Assembly (NCBI GenBank): GCA_022486625.1
Contig: JAKVKH010000007.1
Coordinates: 1 to 64,000 of the forward strand
Reading direction: 5' to 3'
From: Butyrivibrio sp.
Lineage (GTDB): Bacteria; Bacillota; Clostridia; Lachnospirales; Lachnospiraceae
Length of the DNA stretch: 64,000 nucleotides
The notes beneath the pieces were generated by a model that had not been told where the DNA came from, made no database searches, and saw only the letters and a list, made by a program, of their open reading frames with translations. Below are positions 24,055-32,701 of this stretch, one piece after another (positions within the stretch are counted from its first letter, which is position 1; each line of letters starts with the position of its first letter). The translations under genes were made by a program, and so were the position numbers.

Positions 24055-25290
24055 ATGCAGTACCGTAAAGATCCCAGATCAGGAAATCAGCTGTCACAGC
24101 TCGGATTCGGATGTATGCGCTTCTCGGATAACCTTGCATCGTCGTTCGGACTGAGCCTGAAGAAAAACACCTTTGATGAAAAAAAGATCGAGAACCTGCT
24201 GGTAGAGGCAGTCGACAAAGGAATCAATTATTTCGACACGGCATACCTCTATGCCGGCAGTGAGGAGTTCCTGGGCGCCACCCTGAAAAAGTACGGGCTC
24301 AGGGACAAAGTCTATATCGCCACCAAACTCCCGACGATGTTTGCCAAAAAGGCCGAAGACCTGGATAAATACTTTGACATCGAACTGGAGCGCCTTCAGA
24401 CTGACCATATTGATTATTATCTTTTTCATATGCTGTCGGATATGGACTCGTGGAATGCGCTCTGCAGCTGGGGCGTAAAAGAATGGATCGCAGGTAAAAA
24501 AGCCTCCGGGCAGATCCGTCAGATCGGCTTCTCATTCCATGGTGCGCAGGACGTCTTCTTAAAGCTCCTGGATGCCTATGACTGGGACTTCGTACAGATC
24601 CAGTACAACTACTCCGATGAGAATTTCCAGGCCGGCACGACGGGACTGAAAGCTGCCGCAGCCAAAGGGATTCCGGTCATGATCATGGAACCTCTCCTCG
24701 GCGGAAGACTTGCAACAGGCCTGCCGGAGAAGGCAGTAAAGCGCTTTGCGCAGGAGGCAAAAGATATCACGCCCGGTGCCTGGGGCCTGAACTGGGTATG
24801 GAACCATCCGGAAGTCACGGTCGTCCTCAGCGGCATGAACGAAGAAGCGCAGCTCGAAGAAAACGTCAGGACTGCAGATGCCGCGGTACCCGGAATGTTG
24901 ACAGACAGTGACCTTGCGGTCTACGATGATGTCAGAAAGATATTCAACGATTCCTACAAAATCCACTGTACCGGCTGCCATTACTGCATGCCCTGCCCGG
25001 CAGGGGTGAACATTCCGGGATGTTTCTCGGCGTACAACACCTGGAATGCCATCAGCAAATCGACAGGCAGCATGCAGTACGGCATGACAACGCTTCTGTC
25101 AGGAGATCCTGCTTACGCAGGTCTGTGCAAAAAATGCGGTGCCTGCGAAAAAAAGTGTCCGCAGCATCTGCCGATTCGTGAGAATCTGGAGGAAGTAAGA
25201 AATGCAATGGAAGGAACCCGCTTTGGTGCCATGAAAGTTGCAGCCAGACTCTTTATGCATAAGGGAAGACGGAAGAAGGGGCGGGACTGA
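24055..25290 (+). CDS. Aldo/keto reductase with C-terminal 4Fe-4S domain
   Basis: 412 residues from an ATG with GGAGG eight bases upstream. The TIM barrel shows the catalytic set: FDTAYLYAGSEEFLG (Asp and Tyr) and, further on, IATKLP (Lys) and DYYLFHML (His). The C-terminus carries iron-sulfur cysteines: CTGCHYCMPCPAGVNIPGC near 305 and CKKCGACEKKCPQ near 357. This fused form is typical of anaerobes and is thought to couple reduction of a carbonyl to ferredoxin-like electron transfer. It is the last gene of the HxlR-GNAT-AKR run. Confidence 0.94.
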   Translation: MQYRKDPRSGNQLSQLGFGCMRFSDNLASSFGLSLKKNTFDEKKIENLLVEAVDKGINYFDTAYLYAGSEEFLGATLKKYGLRDKVYIATKLPTMFAKKAEDLDKYFDIELERLQTDHIDYYLFHMLSDMDSWNALCSWGVKEWIAGKKASGQIRQIGFSFHGAQDVFLKLLDAYDWDFVQIQYNYSDENFQAGTTGLKAAAAKGIPVMIMEPLLGGRLATGLPEKAVKRFAQEAKDITPGAWGLNWVWNHPEVTVVLSGMNEEAQLEENVRTADAAVPGMLTDSDLAVYDDVRKIFNDSYKIHCTGCHYCMPCPAGVNIPGCFSAYNTWNAISKSTGSMQYGMTTLLSGDPAYAGLCKKCGACEKKCPQHLPIRENLEEVRNAMEGTRFGAMKVAARLFMHKGRRKKGRD

Positions 25291-25431
25291 ATAGAGAATG
25301 CAGTGAGATGGTTGAAAATGTGTTGTGCTGATATATTATGCTTTGCATATTATATTGTTGAAGTATGTTTATTTTTGATTATGTAAGATATGTATTCGTG
25401 TAGATATATCTAGAGAAAAAGTAATAAGCTT

Positions 25432-25463
25432 AATGGCTTTCTTCTATGCTGAAGGAAGCCATT
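25432..25463 (+). terminator. Hairpin downstream of the aldo/keto reductase
   Basis: The arms AATGGCTTTCTTC and GAAGGAAGCCATT (one G-T pair) are followed by a weak ATTGTTG. Confidence 0.6.
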
Positions 25464-25543
25464 ATTGTTGCGGTATTATCTCGATAATCGATGTATAATA
25501 AATATGATTGTGAAAAAGAAGGTATTATTTAGGAGAGTTAAAA

Positions 25544-25660
25544 ATAGCATATGTAAATCATGAAATGCTGATTTGGGCTCGCAACAATACTCCATTTGAG
25601 ATGACAAAAGATGTTTAGAAACGCATAAAAATTGAGGCATGTCAGATGTACGGATGTTAT
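25544..25660 (+). pseudogene. Remnant of an ImmA/IrrE- or HTH-type gene start
   Basis: AGGAG at 25531 is followed at normal spacing by an ATA codon where ATG would be expected. The reading frame gives AYVNHEMLIWARNNTPFEMT, then an in-frame TAG, then KRIKIEACQM. The first part matches what I recall of the N-terminus of gut-bacterial ImmA/IrrE-type antitoxin-like proteins. The start and amber mutations make it non-functional. Confidence 0.5.
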
Positions 25661-25802
25661 TGTCCTTTTAATTTACAATAAAGATGGTATAAAAGAAGGA
25701 ATTGATGAAGCAAAAAAGAATGGTATAAGCTTTATGGTGATTTATCCATGAAAAAAAGAATTTTGATACCAGATGGTCAGCTGATTAAAGGAGGCGTGCG
25801 CA
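25661..25802 (+). other. Short coding-like fragment before hsdR
   Basis: One frame from about 25649 reads TDVIVLLIYNKDGIKEGIDE followed by AKKNGISFMVIYP and a stop, without any start codon or ribosome binding site. It looks like a Rossmann-type nucleotide-binding fragment. A 22-codon frame then covers the hsdR ribosome binding site. Neither is supported as a gene. Confidence 0.35.
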
Positions 25803-28178
25803 TTGAAGCCACTTGATGATTTAGACGAGCAGCAGAAAAACGAAGAGAGTACAAAGCTCAATTACATAACGCCTGCAATACAGAACAAATGGAATGCAGA
25901 CGGCGACAAGATTGTTATGGAGTATGGCAATAAAGGGTATGGTCATTATTTTACAGATGGTCAAATCCTTGTAGAGCCGGATGGTACCGTCAAGCGTGGA
26001 GAGCAGAAAAAGGTAGACTATCTTCTTTTGTTTAAGAACAATCTTCCACTTGCTCTTGTAGAGGCAAAGGGCTATGACCATGATGTAAATGACGGCGTGA
26101 GCCAGTCACTTGAGTATGCTGCACTTCTTGATGTTCCATACGCTTATGCATCAAATGGTCATGTGTTTCATGAAGAGGACAGGCTTACAGGCAAAAACTG
26201 TGAATTCGGAATGGATGATTTTCCTGCATCAGGTGAACTCTGGGAGAGATATAGAAACACAGAACATATTACATCTGATGAGATGGAGCTTGTTATCAGT
26301 CCTTACTATATCAGTCCTGATGGCAAGACTCCACGCTATTATCAGCGTAATGCCATTAATAGGTGTATTACTGTTATAGCCAAAGGCCAAAACCGTCTGC
26401 TTCTTGTTATGGCAACGGGTACCGGTAAAACATTTATTGCAATGCAGATTATATACAGACTATATATCAAGGGTGTGAAAAAGAAGATTCTTTTCCTTGT
26501 TGATCGGAATGCCCTTGCAGACCAGACATTCGATGACTTTACCGCATTTAAGAAAACAATGGTAAAAATTGGTGAAAAATACACCCTGAAGACTGAGGAA
26601 GATATTAAAAAGCTCATGTCCTATGAAATTTTTATCTCTCTCTACCATCAAATGAAATCTGGTAAGTCAGATGAGGACGGTGATTTCGGTGATGATGATG
26701 GAAAGACTTATTATAAGAATCTTCCGCGGGATTTCTTTGATCTTATAGTTGTTGATGAGTGCCACAGAGGATCCCTTCGCGAAGAGAGCAGCTGGCATGA
26801 GATGTTGGAATATTTTGGAACTGCTACGCAGATAGGACTTACTGCGACACCGAAGGAAACAGCCTTTGGCTCAAATATAGAATACTTCGGAAAGCCTGTT
26901 TACAGTTATTCGTTAAAGCAGGGAATAGCTGATGGATTTCTTGCGCCTTATAAAGTGATTACATATGAACTGGATGTAGATAGGGACGGCTATATGCCGA
27001 AGCCGGGAGAACTTGATATAAACGGCAAGCCTCTTGAAAATAGACGATATGAGCAGAAGGAGTTTGACAGGAAACTTATAATTGATGAACGCCGCAAGCT
27101 TGTGGCAAAGAAAATCAGTGATTATATGAAAGCTACAGACCGTTTTCAGAAGGTTATTGTGTTCTGCGAGACGGAAGAACATGCTGGAGCAATGGTGAAT
27201 TATCTGAAGAATGAGAATGCTGACCTTGTAAAAGAAGATTCGCGGTATGTGGTCAGGATAACAGCAAGCGATGACGTCGGAAAGAAGCAGATTAAAAATT
27301 TCAAGGCTCCTTCTCAGAAGTATCCGGTAATTGCTGTTACAAGTAAGCTCCTTTCAACAGGTGTCGATACCCAGACTGTTGAGCTTATTGTTATGGATAA
27401 GACTATAGGTTCAATGTCAGAATTCAAACAGACATTGGGACGTGGAACCAGGATAAAGGAAAACTACAAGGTTGGTGAAGAAGAGAAAAGTAAGACGCAC
27501 TTTGTCCTTATGGACTTCAGAAAGAATTATTTGAAGTTTAATGATCCAGACTTTGATGGTGATGTGGAGATTATTGAAGGCGGTACCGATATGCCGCTTA
27601 ACGCCCACAAAAAGAAGAAAAAGCGCGAAGTGTTCCGCATAAACGGTGTAAACGTGGAAATTGCTGGCCGTCAGGTCATGTATCTTGATGAGAACATGAA
27701 ACTTGTAAAAGAAGTAAACGTGGAAGAATGCGTTAAGAATAATATTCTTGATCATTATCATGATTATGACAGTTTCAAAGCATCGTGGCGTACTGTGGAA
27801 GACAAGCGGGGGCTTGCATTTGAACTGTTACTGAATGAGTCTGTAGCAAGTGATCTTATGGCAGATTATGGTATGCCATGCGATTACTATGATCTGATTG
27901 GTTTTTATGGATATGGAATACCAATTCCATTGAAGGAAAAGAGGATTAAACTTGCAATGTCTTATATCGTGAAACTTCCAGTCGAACAGAGGAAAGTAAT
28001 GGAGGCCGTCATAGACTGCTATAGAAAGACGGATTGGACAGATCTTAAGTTCTTGAAGATATTCAGTCTTCCTGCTTTTTCCAAACTGGGCTACACGACA
28101 AAGACAGCCCTTAAGCCTTTCGGCAGTAAAGAAGGCTATGAAAAAGTGATAGATGAATTGGGGGATGAGATACTTTGA
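25803..28178 (+). CDS. hsdR: Type I restriction endonuclease subunit R
   Basis: 791 residues from a TTG start, chosen because AAAGGAGG lies immediately upstream. The nuclease core is at the N-terminus (KVDYLLLFKNNLPLALVEAK, with the Asp and ExK residues). Helicase motifs follow: MATGTGKTFIA near 202, VVDECHRGS near 316, GLTATPKETAFGS, and motifs V/VI with LSTGVDTQTV and QTLGRGTRIKEN. The subunit translocates DNA by ATP hydrolysis and cleaves unmethylated DNA together with HsdM and HsdS. The frame is intact. The TGA stop overlaps the TTG start of hsdM, so translation is coupled. Confidence 0.95.
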   Translation: MKPLDDLDEQQKNEESTKLNYITPAIQNKWNADGDKIVMEYGNKGYGHYFTDGQILVEPDGTVKRGEQKKVDYLLLFKNNLPLALVEAKGYDHDVNDGVSQSLEYAALLDVPYAYASNGHVFHEEDRLTGKNCEFGMDDFPASGELWERYRNTEHITSDEMELVISPYYISPDGKTPRYYQRNAINRCITVIAKGQNRLLLVMATGTGKTFIAMQIIYRLYIKGVKKKILFLVDRNALADQTFDDFTAFKKTMVKIGEKYTLKTEEDIKKLMSYEIFISLYHQMKSGKSDEDGDFGDDDGKTYYKNLPRDFFDLIVVDECHRGSLREESSWHEMLEYFGTATQIGLTATPKETAFGSNIEYFGKPVYSYSLKQGIADGFLAPYKVITYELDVDRDGYMPKPGELDINGKPLENRRYEQKEFDRKLIIDERRKLVAKKISDYMKATDRFQKVIVFCETEEHAGAMVNYLKNENADLVKEDSRYVVRITASDDVGKKQIKNFKAPSQKYPVIAVTSKLLSTGVDTQTVELIVMDKTIGSMSEFKQTLGRGTRIKENYKVGEEEKSKTHFVLMDFRKNYLKFNDPDFDGDVEIIEGGTDMPLNAHKKKKKREVFRINGVNVEIAGRQVMYLDENMKLVKEVNVEECVKNNILDHYHDYDSFKASWRTVEDKRGLAFELLLNESVASDLMADYGMPCDYYDLIGFYGYGIPIPLKEKRIKLAMSYIVKLPVEQRKVMEAVIDCYRKTDWTDLKFLKIFSLPAFSKLGYTTKTALKPFGSKEGYEKVIDELGDEIL

Positions 28179-29701
28179 ACGGAGATGCTTTAGTAAAGAA
28201 AACTACAAAAATAATGTTTGGTGATGCTGGTATCAGCGGTACCGCACAATATATGTCACAGCTCGTATGGGTGCTGTTTCTTAAGGTATTTGATTACAAG
28301 GAAGAGGAATGGGAACTTGAGGGAGATTATACGCCCGTTATCCCAGCCGCTTTCAGGTTCAGAGACTGGGCTGATCCAAGAAAAGAAGACGGAACCAAGG
28401 ATTATTCTAATAGAATCACCGGTGATAAATTAATTGATTTTGTGAATAATATTCTCTTTCCTTTTTTGAGAGGAACAGAAACAGAGTACAAAGGTAAGAA
28501 GTATCTTTTTAATTCTGAGGATACCAAGGCAATAATAATCAGATCCTTCATGGTTGAATCTCAGAATTACATGAAAGATGGTGTGCGGCTGCGTCAGCTG
28601 ATCAATGAGATAGGTGATGTAGATTTTGATGTAGCATCAGAAAAACACGATTTTAACGATTTCTATGAAAGGCTCCTGAAGGAGCTTCAGAATGGAGGCA
28701 AGGCTACCGGCGAATTCTACACTCCAAGAGCAATTACAAGCTTTATTGTTGACCATGTTGATCCTAAGATTGGCGAAAATGTAGCTGATTTTGCATGCGG
28801 AACAGGAGGATTCCTTGCTGATGCTGTGGCTCACCTTCAGGCACAAGCTAAGTCGGTAGATGATGCCATGAACATACAAAAATCCATTTATGGCATCGAG
28901 TGGAAGCAGCTTCCTTATATGCTCTGCGTTACAAATATGTATCTGCATAACATCGATGATCCGCAGATCGTTCATGGTGATGGTCTGGCAAAGGATGTGC
29001 TTGATCTCAATGACAGTGATCTTTTCGATTGTGTGATCATGAATCCCCCATTCGGAGGAGAGTTCAATAAGGCAGATCTCAAGAACTTTCCTGATGATAT
29101 CTCATCATCTGAATCGGCGGATCTCTTTGTGGCACGTATTATATATTGTCTCAAAAAGAATGGTCGATGCGGGCTGGTATTGCCGGACGGACTGCTTTTT
29201 AACAGCGATCAGTCAAAGGTGAACTTGAAGAAGCTGCTTATGAACGAATGCAATCTTCATACAGTGATAAGGCTTCCTGGTTCAGTATTTGCACCGTATA
29301 CAGGAATAAATACTAATCTGCTTTTCTTTGAAAAGACAGGAAAGACTAAAGAAGTATGGTTCTATCGTATGGATATGCCTGAAGGGAGAAAACATTTCAA
29401 TAAATCACATCCGGTCACAAGAGAAGATATGAAGGTGATCGATGATTGGTGGAATGACCGCCATGAAATCAAGGACGAAAAAGATGATCCGTCTATGACA
29501 GAGACATGGAAGTCTAAAAAATATACTTATACGGAGATAGCTAAAAGTGGCTTCAATCTTGATTTGTGCGGATTCCCTGAGAAAGAAGAAATCATTCTTT
29601 CACCGGAAGAGACAATCACAAATTTCAAAGAGAAGCGCGAAAGCCTTGAAGCGAAGCTTGATGAGAAGCTTTCAGAGATCATAAGGCTGATCAACGAGTA
29701 A
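28175..29701 (+). CDS. hsdM: Type I DNA methyltransferase subunit M
   Basis: 508 residues from a TTG overlapping the hsdR stop. The N-terminal helical domain precedes the methylase: TGEFYTPRAITSFIVDHVDP, the SAM motif VADFACGTGGFLADAV, and catalytic motif IV NPPFGG (about 289-294). Family knowledge: N6-adenine methylation with HsdS. The last 30 residues are a charged helix. Both ends look intact. The gene is followed 31 bases later by hsdS. Confidence 0.95.
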   Translation: MNGDALVKKTTKIMFGDAGISGTAQYMSQLVWVLFLKVFDYKEEEWELEGDYTPVIPAAFRFRDWADPRKEDGTKDYSNRITGDKLIDFVNNILFPFLRGTETEYKGKKYLFNSEDTKAIIIRSFMVESQNYMKDGVRLRQLINEIGDVDFDVASEKHDFNDFYERLLKELQNGGKATGEFYTPRAITSFIVDHVDPKIGENVADFACGTGGFLADAVAHLQAQAKSVDDAMNIQKSIYGIEWKQLPYMLCVTNMYLHNIDDPQIVHGDGLAKDVLDLNDSDLFDCVIMNPPFGGEFNKADLKNFPDDISSSESADLFVARIIYCLKKNGRCGLVLPDGLLFNSDQSKVNLKKLLMNECNLHTVIRLPGSVFAPYTGINTNLLFFEKTGKTKEVWFYRMDMPEGRKHFNKSHPVTREDMKVIDDWWNDRHEIKDEKDDPSMTETWKSKKYTYTEIAKSGFNLDLCGFPEKEEIILSPEETITNFKEKRESLEAKLDEKLSEIIRLINE

Positions 29702-29732
29702 TGAAAATAAGATACCGGAGATTGATGCAAAT

Positions 29733-31184
29733 ATGATATTAGCAGATGATTTAAGAAAAGCCGTCCTGCAGGCGGCTATACAGGGAAAACTTGTAGAGCA
29801 GCGGACAGAGGAAGGCACCGGAGAAGAACTCTATGCTAAGATACAGGAAGAAAAGGATGAACTTATAAAGCAAGGGAAAATCAAAAAGGAAAAGGCTTTG
29901 CCTGAGATTACAGATGAAGAGATTCCTTTTGATATACCTGAAAACTGGAAATGGGTAAGAATTGGAGAAATAGGTGAACTATCTACTGGAACTACCCCTA
30001 AGACAAGCCATCCAGAATATTTTGAAAACGGACAATTGCCTTTTATTACGCCAGGGGATATCTCCTATGGTGGTGAGATAAATTACGATACTGAAAAAAA
30101 AATCACAGAAACTGGCAAGCAGGTTGCAAGATTGCTTGATGCTGGAAGTGTTCTACAGGTGTGTATTGGAGGCTCAATAGGTAAATGCACAATTACCGAG
30201 CGAGATGTTTCGTTTAATCAGCAAATAAATGCAATTTCGCCATTTATTTGTGATAGTCGATATATAAAAGCTGTCCTAACAAATACATATACGATTACGT
30301 GGATGAAAGCCAGGGCTGGCAGTACGGCTACGCCGATATTAAATAAAGGTAAGTGGGCAAATATTGTTGTTCCTTTGCCACCTATAGAAGAACAGCATCG
30401 TATAACTTCAAAGCTTGAAGCAGTTATCTTGGAACTTGATAATTATGCCAATGCTGAACAGAAGCTTATATCTCTTCAAAATGATTTCCCAGATGATATG
30501 CGCAAGAGTATTCTTCAGTATGCCATGCAAGGCAGGCTTGTAGAGCAACGCTCTGAAGAAGGTACTGGTGAAGAATTGTATCAGAAGATTCAAGTTGAAA
30601 AGGCAGAGCTTATCAAAGGCGGCAAGCTTAAGAAGGAAAAAGCTCTGGCGGAGATTACGGAAGATGAGATCCCGTTTGATATTCCGGATAGTTGGAAATG
30701 GGTTAAATTCGGAGAATTGAGTGAGTTGATTTCTGGAAGTGATCTCAAACCAGAAAAATATAATAACAAAGGGGAGGGTATTCCTTACATAACTGGTGCA
30801 AGTAATATTAATGATGATGGTACGATAATCATTAATCGCTGGGTTAAAGAACCAAATAATATTGCTGTTTGCGGCGATCTTCTTATGACATGTAAAGGAA
30901 CAGTGGGGAAGATGGCTGTATTAAAGGAAGATAAAGTTCATATAGCTAGACAGATTATGTCTGTACGAGTACTTCCGAAAATGAGCAGGGACTATATGCA
31001 GGTGTGCCTTTTGAATTATGTGGCGCTTTTGAATCGAAAAGCAAAAAGTATAATACCTGGAATTGAAAGGAAAAATGTATTAAACCTGATGATCCCATTG
31101 CCGCCAATTGAGGAACAGTGTCGCATTGTTGAAAAACTTAACCAGATACTTCCACACGTTAATGATCTCAAGGAGGCAATCTGA
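29733..31184 (+). CDS. hsdS: Type I specificity subunit S
   Basis: 483 residues with two target-recognition domains. TRD1 starts at WKWVRIGEIGELSTGTTP and TRD2 at WKWVKFGELSELISGSDL. Each is preceded by a nearly identical conserved block (LRKAVLQAAIQGKLVEQR versus MRKSILQYAMQGRLVEQR, then EEGTGEELY and EIPFDIP). The blocks are about 70 residues long and also repeat in the DNA. TRDs end in PPIEEQHRI and PPIEEQCRI. Recognition sequence is not readable. No second or inverted hsdS copy was seen in the window. Confidence 0.94.
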   Translation: MILADDLRKAVLQAAIQGKLVEQRTEEGTGEELYAKIQEEKDELIKQGKIKKEKALPEITDEEIPFDIPENWKWVRIGEIGELSTGTTPKTSHPEYFENGQLPFITPGDISYGGEINYDTEKKITETGKQVARLLDAGSVLQVCIGGSIGKCTITERDVSFNQQINAISPFICDSRYIKAVLTNTYTITWMKARAGSTATPILNKGKWANIVVPLPPIEEQHRITSKLEAVILELDNYANAEQKLISLQNDFPDDMRKSILQYAMQGRLVEQRSEEGTGEELYQKIQVEKAELIKGGKLKKEKALAEITEDEIPFDIPDSWKWVKFGELSELISGSDLKPEKYNNKGEGIPYITGASNINDDGTIIINRWVKEPNNIAVCGDLLMTCKGTVGKMAVLKEDKVHIARQIMSVRVLPKMSRDYMQVCLLNYVALLNRKAKSIIPGIERKNVLNLMIPLPPIEEQCRIVEKLNQILPHVNDLKEAI

Positions 31185-31185
31185 T

Positions 31186-31596
31186 ATGCAGCAAGACATA
31201 AATGCCAGTGACAAAAAGTCTGATTCGGGGAACGTAGAAAATAAATTTACAGCTTCGGAGTTGGCAAACATTCTGATTGATGCGAAAATAAAACTTCCAC
31301 GTCTTGTATCACACTATGCCAAGGAAATGGACATTGAGTATGAGAATGTCTTCATTAAGGCGCAGAAGACCCGCTGGGGCTCCTGCTCTGATAGAGGGAA
31401 TATAAACCTTAATTGTCTTTTGACACAGGTTCCGCCATATGTTCGTAGGTATGTGATCGTTCATGAGTTGGCACATAGAAAAGAAATGAATCATTCGGAA
31501 CGCTTTTGGAAGATCGTGGCTGACGAGATGCCTGATTATCAGAAGTCAGTCAGATGGCTTAAAAAACATGGGGACAGCATAATAGATAGACTTTAA
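31186..31596 (+). CDS. YgjP-like (DUF45/M48) metallopeptidase
   Basis: 136 residues from the ATG at 31186, one base after the hsdS stop and with AAGGAGG upstream. The zinc motif is HELAHRKEMNHSERFW, with HExxH and a third ligand His in the same run. The upstream TRWGSCSDRGNINLN is the mark of the family. Type I restriction operons often carry this gene, and the family is proposed to act on the restriction enzyme or on foreign proteins, though I know of no fixed role. It links the hsd genes to the SIR2 and HerA genes, with 16 bases to the next start. Confidence 0.9.
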   Translation: MQQDINASDKKSDSGNVENKFTASELANILIDAKIKLPRLVSHYAKEMDIEYENVFIKAQKTRWGSCSDRGNINLNCLLTQVPPYVRRYVIVHELAHRKEMNHSERFWKIVADEMPDYQKSVRWLKKHGDSIIDRL

Positions 31597-31612
31597 TTTT
31601 AGGGAGGATATC

Positions 31613-32685
31613 ATGGAGCAGAAAGAGTTGGTCGAGAATTTACTAAAAAATACTCGCGTAAATTTTTTGCTTGGAGCTGGAACATCATATAAGCAAGAGC
31701 CAGGTAAAATTAATTTTCCGCTTATGGGAGATTTGAGAGAGGAAGTGGCTGGGAACACTAATGTAATCAATTTCTACAATGCACTTTCGACAGATGCTAC
31801 TATTCCATCGGATTCTGCAGTGGTGGTTAAGCGTATATATGATGAACAGTTGATGTCAGTAAATGGAAATATAGAAAAGTTTTTATCAGCCTTGGAAGGG
31901 ATAGATCCATATATTGTTAATGATAATTTTTTGAATAGAATATGCAGTCAAAGAGAAGAAATAAAGAAAATAATAAGGGATCGCTTAAAATCATCCAATG
32001 TGAGTACGGTGGTGAGTATTTACGATGAATTCTACAATGGATTGAAACGGATAAAGGAACTTACTGCTATTAAGAATCAAACAATTAATATTTTTACGAC
32101 GAACTATGACATGATGAATGAGATTGCGATGGAAAGGCAACACATTCACTATTATTCTGGTTTTGAAGGAGTAGTGCATAGAAAATTCAACCTGACATAT
32201 TATAATTATGATTTTGTGGAAAATTTTGCCTTGAATCAGCTCAATGTAAAAGTTGTTCCTAATCATATTAATTTATTTAAGGTGCATGGTTCTTTATCAT
32301 GGTTTATGGAGTCTAATGGCGATCTTGTGGAAAAGAATCCCTGGACCTTAATTTTATACCAGAGATAATATATCCATCCGTAGATAAATTTAATAATACT
32401 ACTTTGATTACTAGTTATTCGTCTTTGATGCGAGAGATGTCTAGCCGTTTATGCATGGATAAGACGACCCTCTTTGTCTCAGGAATGTCAATGGGGGATG
32501 AGCATATAAATAAAATCATAGAAAATGCGTTGTCAATTAACACTTTTCACTTGGTAATATTCTGCGCTGATTCAAATCTTATAACAGAGTTAAAAGAAAA
32601 GTACAAATCACTTCATAATGTTATTATTTATGATGATGTGTGCTATTTTAGTGGGCTCGCAGATATACTTAATAATCTTCAGTAA
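31613..32685 (+). pseudogene. SIR2-domain protein of a SIR2-HerA pair, frameshifted
   Basis: The reading frame from 31613 (GGAGG upstream) covers 251 residues with GAGTS at 21-25, TTNYD at 162-166 and KVHGSLSW at 223-230: the NAD-binding Gly loop, Asn/Asp and catalytic His expected of a SIR2 NADase. It stops early after EKNPWTLILYQR. In the next frame, PLDLNFIPEIIYPSVD continues without break to 32685 (LFVSGMSMGDEHINKIIENA). One missing base in the C-run at 32339-32341 would restore a single 358-residue protein. SIR2 NADases of this kind deplete NAD during phage infection, in partnership with HerA. This could be a real mutation or a sequence error. Confidence 0.85.
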
Positions 32686-32701
32686 AGGATGAGAATACAG
32701 A

